The translations under genes and the position numbers were made by a program. Below the pieces are notes generated by a model that had not been told where the DNA came from, made no database searches, and saw only the letters and a program-made list of their open reading frames with translations. From NCBI GenBank assembly GCA_003288255.1, contig CP026600.1:1302001-1366000 (forward strand): a stretch of 64,000 nt of DNA, given 5' to 3'. Position 1 is the first letter of the stretch, and each line of letters opens with the position of its first letter. Positions 1-8,526 of this stretch are shown one piece after another. This stretch comes from Clostridiaceae bacterium 14S0207 (lineage in GTDB: Bacteria; Bacillota; Clostridia; Clostridiales; Clostridiaceae).

Positions 1-1994
1 AAACCCACTAGAGCCACCCCCACCAGAAGGACTTGGGTCAGTTGAATATTAACATGAGATGTATTTAAACAATACAGTCTACCTTCAGGGTATAAACCTT
101 TTGATTGTTGAATATTAACATGAGATGTATTTAAACATATATTGTAAATTAAAATATATATCTAAAAAAATAGTTGAATATTAACATGAGATGTATTTAA
201 ACAACATAATATTAAGAAATCTATTATAATCATGCTGCGTTGAATATTAACATGAGATGTATTTAAACAATGGTTAAATATAATAATACCCCTTAGAGTT
301 CGCGTTGAATATTAACATGAGATGTATTTAAACATTAAAAAATAAGTTTACTTAAATAGTAAATGATTTGTTGAATATTAACATGAGATGTATTTAAACT
401 TGCTAATACTAAAATTTTCATAAAATTAACCTCTTGTTGAATATTAACATGAGATGTATTTAAACTTAATTATTGTTAGTTTACTATTTGTTGCAGTCAA
501 TGTTGAATATTAACATGAGATGTATTTAAACCATATATTTATATTGCTTTTATATTTACTAGCAACAGTTGAATATTAACATGAGATGTATTTAAACAAA
601 AACAAATGATTATTTTTCTACGCTTATGAAGTCTGTTGAATATTAACATGAGATGTATTTAAACTTTGTTTTAATGCTAAACGGGTCATGTTGTACGTTG
701 TTGAATATTAACATGAGATGTATTTAAACCTTTTTTTGGACAGTCAATGCCGAAATTTCATGTTGTTGAATATTAACATGAGATGTATTTAAACGCCACT
801 ACTGAAATAGGCATCATTTCATTCGTCATATGTTGAATATTAACATGAGATGTATTTAAACAAAGGTAGCCGATCTATTATATAATGGTAACTTTTCGTT
901 GAATATTAACATGAGATGTATTTAAACTTAAATTATATAGGATTGATCGACAAAAATTTAGCGTTGAATATTAACATGAGATGTATTTAAACTTTAATTC
1001 TTCTCTAACATTTTCTACTGTATTTGTGTTGAATATTAACATGAGATGTATTTAAACTAAAACGTTTTAAATTGATTAAGTATACGTTCAGTAGTTGAAT
1101 ATTAACATGAGATGTATTTAAACTATTTACAAATCTAAAAAATATTCCCTTAGTTAATAGTTGAATATTAACATGAGATGTATTTAAACTCAGTTCCTTG
1201 AAATGTTATATTTGAAAATACAATCGTTGAATATTAACATGAGATGTATTTAAACTTATTTTTTCTAATTGTTCTTGTGTTATTTTTTCCAGTTGAATAT
1301 TAACATGAGATGTATTTAAACCCATCTCGGTCAAGATTTGCCATATCAGTAAACAAAGTTGAATATTAACATGAGATGTATTTAAACAAAAATTCTAACT
1401 CACTTAAATCTAAATCATGGTTGTTGAATATTAACATGAGATGTATTTAAACTTCCACAACCTCTTGCACCTGTATCGGCTCCCCATCGTTGAATATTAA
1501 CATGAGATGTATTTAAACAATATTTTTATTAAACCTCCGATAATACCTCCTATTGTTGAATATTAACATGAGATGTATTTAAACTCATATGTTCTATCCT
1601 GAAAATATCCATTAGGTTTAAGTTGAATATTAACATGAGATGTATTTAAACCTTAAATATTCTTCATGCTCCATACATGCTAAAAGTTGAATATTAACAT
1701 GAGATGTATTTAAACACGGTTTTTATTGCATTTTTAGAGGAATAAAAACTCGTTGAACATTAACATGAGATGTATTTAAACGGAAGTACAGGAAGTATAA
1801 ATCCTTCTTCACCATTGGTTGAACATTAACATGAGATGTATTTAAACTTTAACAAGTCCTGTGGGGTGTTGTAGCACCGTACAGTTGAACATTAACATGA
1901 GATGTATTTAAACGGTACTTGAACCTTTATTTTTATAGTATCAGTTATAATAGTATTTACATCTGTTGAATATTAACAAGAATTGTAAAGTAAA
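1..1994 (+). CRISPR. CRISPR array A (trailer end; runs off left edge)
   Basis: There are 29 complete 30-nt repeats starting at 41, 107, 173 and so on to 1884, the last four bases of a further repeat at 1-4, and a degenerate terminal repeat from 1965. The 30 spacers are mostly 34-37 nt; the last (1914-1964) is 51 nt. Repeats begin GTTGAATATTAAC, have ATGA in the middle and end GATGTATTTAAAC. The last three complete repeats (1752, 1818, 1884) read GAAC instead of GAAT. The ATTTAAAC end fits a crRNA 5' handle of clostridial type I-B arrays, which would put transcription on the + strand and the leader left of the window. The degenerate last repeat marks the trailer end. Several spacers read as open phage-like protein fragments. 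No cas gene is visible here. Confidence 0.98.
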
Positions 1995-2236
1995 TAAAAG
2001 TATTTTAAACTTGTAGTCTTTTTAGGTTACAAGTTATTTTTTAGGATTAAATACTAAGATTTTTACCAGCCAATATTTTAGTTAAATCTAAGCAAATTAT
2101 TGATTTAACTAAGGTTACACAGGTTTTGTTGAAAACAAATAAAATTTTAAAATTACCTGGTAAAAAATCTTCAAAGTCCTTGACAAATCTCGCTTTAAGA
2201 GTAAACTATAAATTAAGGAATGGCTTAATTCCAGTG
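1995..2236 (+). promoter_or_regulatory. Leader and promoter of CRISPR array B
   Basis: This AT-rich stretch lies between the degenerate end of array A and the first repeat of array B. It contains a promoter-like pair, TTGACA at 2180-2185 and TAAACT at 2202-2207 (16-bp spacer), which would start transcription about 20 bp before the first repeat. Further upstream is a perfect 11-bp inverted repeat, TTAGTTAAATC at 2078-2088 and GATTTAACTAA at 2102-2112, and a direct repeat AGGTTACA at 2024-2031 and 2111-2118. Leaders of this kind carry the pre-crRNA promoter and integration signals. The assignment rests on position and promoter match; no transcript evidence is available. Confidence 0.75.
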
Positions 2237-4899
2237 GTTGAACATTAACATATGATGTATTTAAACTTATAATATTCACTTTCTGTAAACTTATCTTCAT
2301 TTTTGTTGAACATTAACATATGATGTATTTAAACATTTTATCTATTTCTTCTATATCTTCTGTACTATCGTTGAACATTAACATATGATGTATTTAAACC
2401 CTTGTAAATTAAAAATTGTTAAATATGAATTTTCAGTTGAACATTAACATATGATGTATTTAAACATTAAAAGTGTGTCTTGATAGAACTTTAAATTATC
2501 TGTTGAACATTAACATATGATGTATTTAAACTTTTTTATTTTATTATCTGTTTGTTTCTTTTTATCGTTGAACATTAACATATGATGTATTTAAACCACA
2601 AAAGTTAGCTATGGACTAGGTGAAAATGATCAGTTGAACATTAACATATGATGTATTTAAACTCTATTCTGCAAGGAATCTGATTCCTGTCTTTTTTGTT
2701 GAACATTAACATATGATGTATTTAAACTAGTCTCTGACACAGGAAAAAAAGCATTAGCAATAGTTGAACATTAACATATGATGTATTTAAACAATCTTGA
2801 CCGAGATGGTGACCACCCCGATTTGTCGTTGAACATTAACATATGATGTATTTAAACTGAGATAGGTATTTCTATTTTTTAATCGTGTGTCTTGTTGAAC
2901 ATTAACATATGATGTATTTAAACTTTCTTCTATTTTCATTTTTGTTGCTCCTTTTACGTGTTGAACATTAACATATGATGTATTTAAACCATACCAAATA
3001 AAGAAGAAGCAAAAGAAATTTTATAGTTGAACATTAACATATGATGTATTTAAACAATAGGTTAAGCTCTTTAAAATTAATTAAATTTAAATGTTGAACA
3101 TTAACATATGATGTATTTAAACTTAGAAGCTTAGTTGCTCCAGAAGTTAGATTAGTTTGTTGAACATTAACATATGATGTATTTAAACTTTAGTAATGTA
3201 ATTGTTAATGGTTTTGATAATAGTTGAACATTAACATATGATGTATTTAAACTTGAGTCTATATACTAAATATCTTCCTGGTGTTTGTGTTGAACATTAA
3301 CATATGATGTATTTAAACAGGTTAAATAAATATTTAAAAGTAAATCAAAATAGTTGAACATTAACATATGATGTATTTAAACTTAAAAGTAAAAGTAAAT
3401 ACATCACTTTTGCGAGTTAGTTGAACATTAACATATGATGTATTTAAACAACTTATCTTTAGCTCTTTGTAGTTTTTCATTATCTGTTGAACATTAACAT
3501 ATGATGTATTTAAACCTACACCAATTACCTGTTAGCCCTTCTACTGTTTTGTTGAACATTAACATATGATGTATTTAAACATAGTGTCTAATCTATTATT
3601 GTTTTGTATCATGCTTGTTGAACATTAACATATGATGTATTTAAACGGTATGTTTGGACAAATGCAATCTGTTGGCGTAAGTTGAACATTAACATATGAT
3701 GTATTTAAACGAAATATTATTATAGTTTGTATATGTACTGTTAAAGTTGAACATTAACATATGATGTATTTAAACCACAAAAGTTACGTATGGATTAGGA
3801 GAAAACGATCGTTGAACATTAACATATGATGTATTTAAACATGTTTAAAATACAATTAGCTACTTTGTTATATCTAGTTGAACATTAACATATGATGTAT
3901 TTAAACAACGGAATTTTACTCCAAACTTGTGCAGGTAAATATGTTGAACATTAACATATGATGTATTTAAACAGAACTAACACACTGTTCCAACCATTCG
4001 AGTACATATCGTTGAACATTAACATATGATGTATTTAAACACCTTTTTGCATTGATCTTTATATTCTTTTGAAACGGTTGAACATTAACATATGATGTAT
4101 TTAAACTCTAACACAAGTAAGATCGTAGACATTCTTTTATCTGTTGAACATTAACATATGATGTATTTAAACTCTTCTGTATCTCTACCATTTTGAATAT
4201 TTTCTTTAGTTGAACATTAACATATGATGTATTTAAACGGTATTTGATGTAGAGCCACATTACTTAGTGTTTTTGTTGAACATTAACATATGATGTATTT
4301 AAACCACACGAATCTGATGATAGTTTCAAAGCCTGGGATGTTGAACATTAACATATGATGTATTTAAACTTGTTTTTTTCTTGCGAAAAGGTTGTCCTTA
4401 CTTTAGTTGAACATTAACATATGATGTATTTAAACTTGAATAAAGTTGTTGATATTCCAGGTTATTATGAAGGTTGAACATTAACATATGATGTATTTAA
4501 ACAAAATAGACGCATATTCAGCCGAATTAATATTAAATGTTGAACATTAACATATGATGTATTTAAACACACTTTCAAACGGTGTAATTTGTGTCGGGTG
4601 TAGTAGTTGAACATTAACATATGATGTATTTAAACAATAGAGGAAATAAGAAAACAAGGAACGAGATAACAGTTGAACATTAACATATGATGTATTTAAA
4701 CCAGGAAATGATGGTAATACAGGGGATAAAGAACACCCGTTGAACATTAACATATGATGTATTTAAACTGGAAGAATACAATAAAAGAAGATGTAGATAA
4801 GACGTTGAACATTAACATATGATGTATTTAAACTTGCCAAACTTACCAAAACTGTTACTGCTCCTGTTTGTTGAACATTAACAAGAGTTGTATTTAAAC
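2237..4899 (+). CRISPR. CRISPR array B (complete)
   Basis: Forty 30-nt repeats read as identical from 2237 to 4833, followed by a degenerate 41st repeat at 4870-4899. There are 40 spacers of 34-38 nt. Repeats begin GTTGAACATTAAC, have ATAT where array A has ATGA, and end GATGTATTTAAAC, so two central bases distinguish the arrays. The leader is on the left and the degenerate repeat on the right, giving + strand transcription. Uniform repeats over 40 units suggest an active or recently active array. Spacers 2597-2632 and 3776-3810 are near-duplicates, and 2793-2827 overlaps the target of array A spacer 1322-1357. Cas proteins must come from outside the window. Confidence 0.99.
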
Positions 4900-5047
4900 T
4901 GTAATGCTGTTTTTATTGTTTGTACTTCACTTAAAGCTGAACATTACTTGAATATTAGCTTAAATAAAATAATATTATATTTACAAAATACGATATTATT
5001 GAGTTAATTTTAAAATAAAACTGTAGTTAACAGGAGGTAAATATTCA

Positions 5048-5272
5048 ATGAAAAAGATTCAAGATCTACTTATATGTTTTTTATGTAAATAAAAATTATG
5101 AGAAAATTTAGAATGTAATAAATGTAAAAAGAAAGCTTTTTATGGGCACGGTGTTTTTAATGTTATTTCAGAAAAATTGTCAGGTAATCAAGAAATATTT
5201 TGGAATATAACAGATGATATGATTGAAAACTATACAGATGTTGTAAAATACAAAAATAAGCAAAATAAATAA
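5048..5272 (+). pseudogene. Decayed small zinc-ribbon-like protein gene
   Basis: A strong ribosome site (AGGAGGTA at 5033-5040) precedes ATG at 5048. The frame then runs 74 codons to TAA at 5270, but is interrupted by an in-frame TAA after 14 codons and a TGA three codons later. The conceptual product has two cysteine pairs (CFLC near the start, CNKC around residue 23) and an ordinary hydrophilic C-terminus, which suggests a small zinc-binding protein. The family is not recognised. The good start and long open remainder argue that it was once a gene; the two stops in the same frame argue for decay. It lies 150 bp after array B. Confidence 0.5.
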
Positions 5273-5362
5273 ATTAAAGAGTATTATACATATAAAAAAT
5301 AAATAAGAAAAAATGTGTATGTATAAGTGTAAAAATACAATTAATAGATTTTTATAGTAAAA

Positions 5363-5406
5363 AAGAGTTGTGTCAAAATATTTTTCTTTTGTCACAGCTC
5401 TTTTAT
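5363..5406. terminator. Bidirectional terminator
   Basis: AAGAGTTGTG at 5363-5372 pairs with CACAGCTCTT at 5393-5402 (one G-U), with T-rich runs on both sides. It lies between the decayed + strand gene and the convergent - strand gene at 5465-5776, so it can serve both. Confidence 0.75.
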
Positions 5407-5464
5407 TATTTATAAATATAAAAAAGTTAACATAATTCCATTTTACTTTTATCTAGTTCAATAG

Positions 5465-5776
5465 TTATTTTTTACTATTTAGCTCTTGAATTTGTTTCTG
5501 ATATTTTTTCTTAAATAAACTTGTTTCACTTTTTTTATCTAAATCCGTAATAATTTTAGCGATAACCATATTCTTTAATTCTTCATCAGATAAGTTACAT
5601 AGGTATTTTAATTTATTTTTTGCATTGTTAATATCGTAGTTAAAGTTTATAAACATTAAGGTAATAGTATGATATATAGGATTAAGCTTTGAGTATTTAC
5701 GATAAATAATTTCATAGTCTAAGCAATCTATATTTAATGATTTGTCATTTACTTTTAATTTGCAATATAGTTTCAT
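5465..5776 (-). CDS. Small hypothetical protein (103 aa)
   Basis: The 103-codon frame starts at an ATG preceded by a GGAAAGG ribosome site and ends just before a shared terminator. The protein is charged and lysine-rich with no signal peptide or membrane segment. A middle segment with NDDIN-type spacing and a C-terminal helix (LSDEELKNMVIAKIITDL) suggest a compact helical protein. I do not recognise the family. It lies on the host side of attL, between the CRISPR arrays and the tRNA gene, so it is chromosomal rather than phage. Confidence 0.6.
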   Translation of the reverse strand: MKLYCKLKVNDKSLNIDCLDYEIIYRKYSKLNPIYHTITLMFINFNYDINNAKNKLKYLCNLSDEELKNMVIAKIITDLDKKSETSLFKKKYQKQIQELNSKK

Positions 5777-5967
5777 AAGTATGTTCCTTTCCGCTTATTT
5801 ATTTTTTCTACATTTTTAATAACATAACTAAGTTATATATTATATCGGAAGTTTTACTTGTTAGTATAAATAAAATATCACAAAAATTTATCGGAAATTA
5901 AAACCATTAAGTTAAAGTGAATATAGCATAAACCAATAATTAACCAAAAATGTATTTATTTTTTCAA

Positions 5968-5997
5968 TTAGACTTTTTGAGGAAATAGTAATATAAT
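5968..5997 (+). promoter_or_regulatory. Promoter of tRNA-Glu
   Basis: TTAGAC at 5968-5973 and a perfect TATAAT at 5992-5997 are separated by 18 bp, 28 bp before the first base of the tRNA. This is the expected position for a tRNA promoter. Confidence 0.65.
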
Positions 5998-6025
5998 AAT
6001 AAATGTTCCAAATAATAAAAAATAT

Positions 6026-6097
6026 GGCTCCTTGGTCAAGCGGTTAAGACATTACCCTCTCACGGTAGTATCAGGGGTTCGAATCCCCTAGGAGTCA
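6026..6097 (+). tRNA. tRNA-Glu (anticodon CTC), prophage attachment gene
   Basis: The cloverleaf can be folded by eye. The acceptor stem is GGCTCCT with AGGAGTC, the D-arm contains TGGTCAAGCGGTTAAGA, the anticodon stem is ATTACC/GGTAGT around loop CTCTCAC (anticodon CTC), and the T arm is CAGGGGTTCGAATCCCCT. The discriminator base is A6097. The next three bases are TCA rather than CCA, so the CCA end is not encoded intact in this copy and must be repaired by the CCA-adding enzyme. The right-hand repeat at 45170 carries CCA at the same place. The prophage is integrated in the 3' half of this gene. Confidence 0.95.
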
Positions 6098-6150
6098 TCA
6101 AAACTTTTAAAACGTTGCAATCACTTAGGTTGTAGCGTTTTTTTGTTGTA
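6070..6150 (+). repeat. attL: left prophage attachment repeat
   Basis: About 81 bp are repeated at 45170-45251. They cover the T arm and acceptor 3' strand of the tRNA plus the following terminator. Mismatches are G6081/A, T6098/C, C6122/A, A6128/G and one T in the final T run. The uninterrupted shared blocks are 6082-6097 (16 bp) and 6099-6121 (23 bp), so strand exchange occurred in one of these or nearby. Carrying the tRNA end and terminator lets the phage restore a working tRNA gene on integration. Confidence 0.93.
6111..6144 (+). terminator. tRNA terminator inside attL
   Basis: AACGTTGCAA at 6111-6120 pairs over ten positions (with G-U pairs) with TTGTAGCGTT at 6130-6139, followed by a T run. 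The same hairpin is present in attR at about 45211-45248. Confidence 0.85.
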
Positions 6151-6171
6151 AAAATATTATTATAATAAGTG

Positions 6172-6196
6172 TTTTCCCACACTTTTCCCACACTAG
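6172..6196 (+). promoter_or_regulatory. Integrase arm-type sites (left, P' arm)
   Basis: Two tandem 11-bp copies of TTTTCCCACAC at 6172-6182 and 6183-6193 lie between the att core and the integrase stop codon. The same tandem pair is found at 45043-45064, before the right att core, and in the circular phage the two pairs would flank attP. That arrangement is typical of arm-type binding sites of tyrosine integrases; the assignment is by position and repetition. Confidence 0.65.
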
Positions 6197-6216
6197 TTTT
6201 AAATAAGTATAAAATT

Positions 6217-7371
6217 TTATAGAAATAAATCATTTAATTTTTCTACTGCAGAAGTTTTTTGTTTAGGCATCACATGGGTATATATGTCAGCCGTTGTAGA
6301 AATGTCAGAATGACCCAAGAGTTCTTGAACTGTTTTTAATGATACATTCTTTTCAAATAACTTTGTTGCATATGTATGCCTTAGAGAATGAAATTTCTTA
6401 TGCTTAATACCAGCTTTTTTTAATATAGTATTGTATGCTTTAGAAAAGTTATTTTCATTAATAGGTAATCCACTCTTAGTGGTAAATACATAATCAGTTT
6501 CAGTATAACATATACCAAATGTTAATTTGTCTAATTTTTTTATTTTATCTTGTTTGTAAAATAAGTTAATTAAATTACTAGGAATAGGTACAAATCGTAT
6601 AGAACTTTTAGTTTTAGGAGGTTGAGTTATAATTTTCCATTCTCTAGTGCCATCATCATTAAAAATAGAAACCCTTTTAATAGATTCTATAACATGTATT
6701 AATCCATTCTTTAGGTCTACATTTTGCCATTTAAGGCCTAATAGTTCTCCACGACGAAGTCCAGTTCCTAATGCTAATAATATTAAAGGCTCCAGTCTAT
6801 GACCTTTTAGATATTTTTTTAATAAATTTATTTCATCATCCGTAAAGGTTTCTACATCTTTTTTAACTGTTTTACTCAGTCCAGGAATAATTAAGTTATT
6901 ACATGGATTTTTTAATAAGTATCCTTCATCTATACAATAATTAAAAAAGTTTTTTAATAATTTATTTAATGTTTTTATTACACAACTACTTTTGGTTTTA
7001 ATTAATACATTATAATATCTTTGAATTTGTAGAGATCTTAAAGATTCTAATTTTAAACCATATATATCACTATTTTTTACATAGTGCCTATATATGCCTT
7101 CATATCTTTGAAATGATGAAGGTTTAAGTTTATTTTTCATAATTTCAAACAACCAAGTATGCATTAATTTTCCTAAAGTTACATCTTTATAGTCTATACT
7201 AAGACCATTTTTTATGTTATTTAAATATTCATCTCTTTTTTGTTCTGCTTCCTTTTTACTAGAACCATAAAATTCTTTTCTTATTAATTTACCTGCAGCA
7301 TTTCTACCAACAGAAGCAGTTACTCTAAAATATTCTTTCCCATTTTTTGTATAGTTTGTTTTTCGTGCCAT
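6217..7371 (-). CDS. int: Phage integrase, tyrosine recombinase
   Basis: This 384-aa site-specific recombinase would catalyse integration into and excision from the tRNA-Glu gene. An N-terminal arm-binding domain (about residues 1-60) is followed by a SAM-like core-binding domain (about 62-160) and a catalytic domain (175-384). The catalytic set is visible: R206 in GTGLRRGEL, a lysine near 253-255, H328 and R331 in HSLRHTYA, H354 in LLGHSD and the nucleophile Y364 in DIYTHV. Length is normal for the Tn916/phage family. The ATG has a strong AGGAGG site. The gene lies next to attL and reads towards it, with arm-type repeats between its stop codon and the core. Confidence 0.97.
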   Translation of the reverse strand: MARKTNYTKNGKEYFRVTASVGRNAAGKLIRKEFYGSSKKEAEQKRDEYLNNIKNGLSIDYKDVTLGKLMHTWLFEIMKNKLKPSSFQRYEGIYRHYVKNSDIYGLKLESLRSLQIQRYYNVLIKTKSSCVIKTLNKLLKNFFNYCIDEGYLLKNPCNNLIIPGLSKTVKKDVETFTDDEINLLKKYLKGHRLEPLILLALGTGLRRGELLGLKWQNVDLKNGLIHVIESIKRVSIFNDDGTREWKIITQPPKTKSSIRFVPIPSNLINLFYKQDKIKKLDKLTFGICYTETDYVFTTKSGLPINENNFSKAYNTILKKAGIKHKKFHSLRHTYATKLFEKNVSLKTVQELLGHSDISTTADIYTHVMPKQKTSAVEKLNDLFL

Positions 7372-7430
7372 AATAGACCTCCTATTTATTATTTTTAAAA
7401 TATTAGAACGAATATATGTTCTAAAAAGAT

Positions 7431-7880
7431 TTATAAATTAACTAGTTGTTTTAAAGCTCTTGCGGGAACTTCAATACAACTAGCTATTTGTTCGTAAGTC
7501 ATTTGATACATTTCTATTTCATCAAATTCTATATTACTTAGCTTGAGTGCAAAATAATCAGCTTGTTTTTCGAATTTAGGAATATTTAATAAGTCTTTAT
7601 TTAGCGAATGTTCAATATCGGGTTGTAAAATTGCATGACCTAATTCATGTCTTAAATAAAATAGTTCATGTTTTTTATGTAAGTTATTTCTTATAAAGAT
7701 AATTTCTTTTCCATAGAAATCTCTTATATAAACACTATGATTATCTTGTAGTAACTTATTTACTGGTTCTAACTTAATAATAAATATATTTAATGCATCA
7801 CATAGTTCATAAGGATTATTAGTGCCATATGTATCTATTAGTCCTAATACAATGTCATCAATCCAGTGCAATGTCATCAC
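7431..7880 (-). CDS. ImmA/IrrE-type metallopeptidase
   Basis: The 149-aa protein has the zinc protease motif H78-E-L-G-H82 and a downstream E104-x-x-A-D motif, as in the ImmA/IrrE family (PF06114). In ICEBs1-like elements such proteins cleave the neighbouring repressor to trigger induction. Here it directly follows the XRE repressor: the repressor stop codon touches the GTG/ATG start (GTG at 7880 or ATG at 7877), so translation is probably coupled. The role in prophage induction is inferred from family and position. Confidence 0.9.
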   Translation of the reverse strand: MMTLHWIDDIVLGLIDTYGTNNPYELCDALNIFIIKLEPVNKLLQDNHSVYIRDFYGKEIIFIRNNLHKKHELFYLRHELGHAILQPDIEHSLNKDLLNIPKFEKQADYFALKLSNIEFDEIEMYQMTYEQIASCIEVPARALKQLVNL

Positions 7881-8294
7881 CTACTTTTTATATTTAAAAC
7901 TTATAAGTTCCATTTGTTTTAAAAGTTCATTAGCGAAATCTAATATTTCATTATCATCTAATTTATTAGAGTCAAATCCATTAGAGCCAAATATTTGATG
8001 TTTATTTACATATTCTCTAGCTTCAGCTGGATTAGTAAATTTCTTCGGTATAATAGGCAAATCTTCTTTTATATCAGTTTTTTCTTCGGTAGAGTTGTCG
8101 CTATCAAAGAAATCATTTACTGAAACATCTAAAGCTTGTGCTAATTTAGATAAAGTTTTTACAGTAGGATTTTTAACTTTGCCATTGATAATATCACTTA
8201 TTACTGATTGGGATACACCAGAAGACTTCCATAATTTATAAGCACTCCAGCGTTTATTTTCAAGGATTGAAATGAGTTTATTTTTATTGAACAT
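7881..8294 (-). CDS. Prophage repressor, XRE family
   Basis: A helix-turn-helix of the XRE/Cro-CI type occupies about residues 5-62 (SGVSQSVISDIINGK is the recognition region), followed by an acidic linker and a C-terminal tail of 137 aa total. No LexA/CI-type peptidase residues are seen, consistent with removal by the adjacent ImmA-like protease. It is transcribed leftwards from the divergent switch region, which carries three copies of an ATATCGAAGT-like site, one of them between its own -35 and -10. It is the most likely lysogeny master repressor. Confidence 0.9.
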   Translation of the reverse strand: MFNKNKLISILENKRWSAYKLWKSSGVSQSVISDIINGKVKNPTVKTLSKLAQALDVSVNDFFDSDNSTEEKTDIKEDLPIIPKKFTNPAEAREYVNKHQIFGSNGFDSNKLDDNEILDFANELLKQMELISFKYKK

Positions 8295-8526
8295 ATTTTA
8301 TGAACCTCCTTATTTAATAATACTTCGATATAACTATATAATATTTAAAATATATCGATATGTCAAGAAAATTTAAGATATTTAAAGCAATAAAGAGATA
8401 ATTTAAAAAAATGCTTAGAAATATCGAAGTAATTTACTTGAATATACTTAAATAAAGAGATATACTTAATTCACAAGATATACTTAGAAAAAACTTAGTA
8501 AAAATTAAAACATAGGAGGATAAAAA
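8295..8526. promoter_or_regulatory. Lysogeny switch: divergent promoters and operators
   Basis: Leftward promoter: TTGACA (complement of 8361-8366) and TATTAT (complement of 8338-8343), 17-bp spacer. Rightward promoter: TTGAAT at 8438-8443 and TATACT at 8461-8466, 17-bp spacer. Operator candidates are ATATCGAAGT at 8421-8430, its reverse form at 8322-8331 and the palindrome ATATCGATAT at 8352-8361. In addition ATATACTTA occurs three times at 8442, 8460 and 8478, exactly 18 bp apart and overlapping the rightward promoter. The layout fits two different regulators acting on one switch. Confidence 0.75.

Noticed and set aside
1782..1817. Spacer encoding NGEEGFILPVLP, like the capsid segment NEKGLVLPK
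   Set aside because: Homologous position in a different phage at best; no extended nucleotide match to 24960-25010.
2990..3025. Spacer resembling the gp10-like gene near 26815-26850 (17 identical bases)
   Set aside because: Only about 26 of 36 positions agree, the shared part is low-complexity AG-rich sequence, and no TCA-like PAM precedes it. Probably a homologous gene of another phage or chance.
4547..4753. Minus-strand open frames inside the CRISPR arrays
   Set aside because: They consist of repeated LNTSYVNVQ units, the translation of the repeats, and have no ribosome sites.
4834..4869. Spacer encoding AKLTKTVTAPV, like the tape measure start (GLSTKVTAPL)
   Set aside because: The peptide is similar but the bases differ too much for targeting of this prophage; it points to a tape measure gene in another phage.
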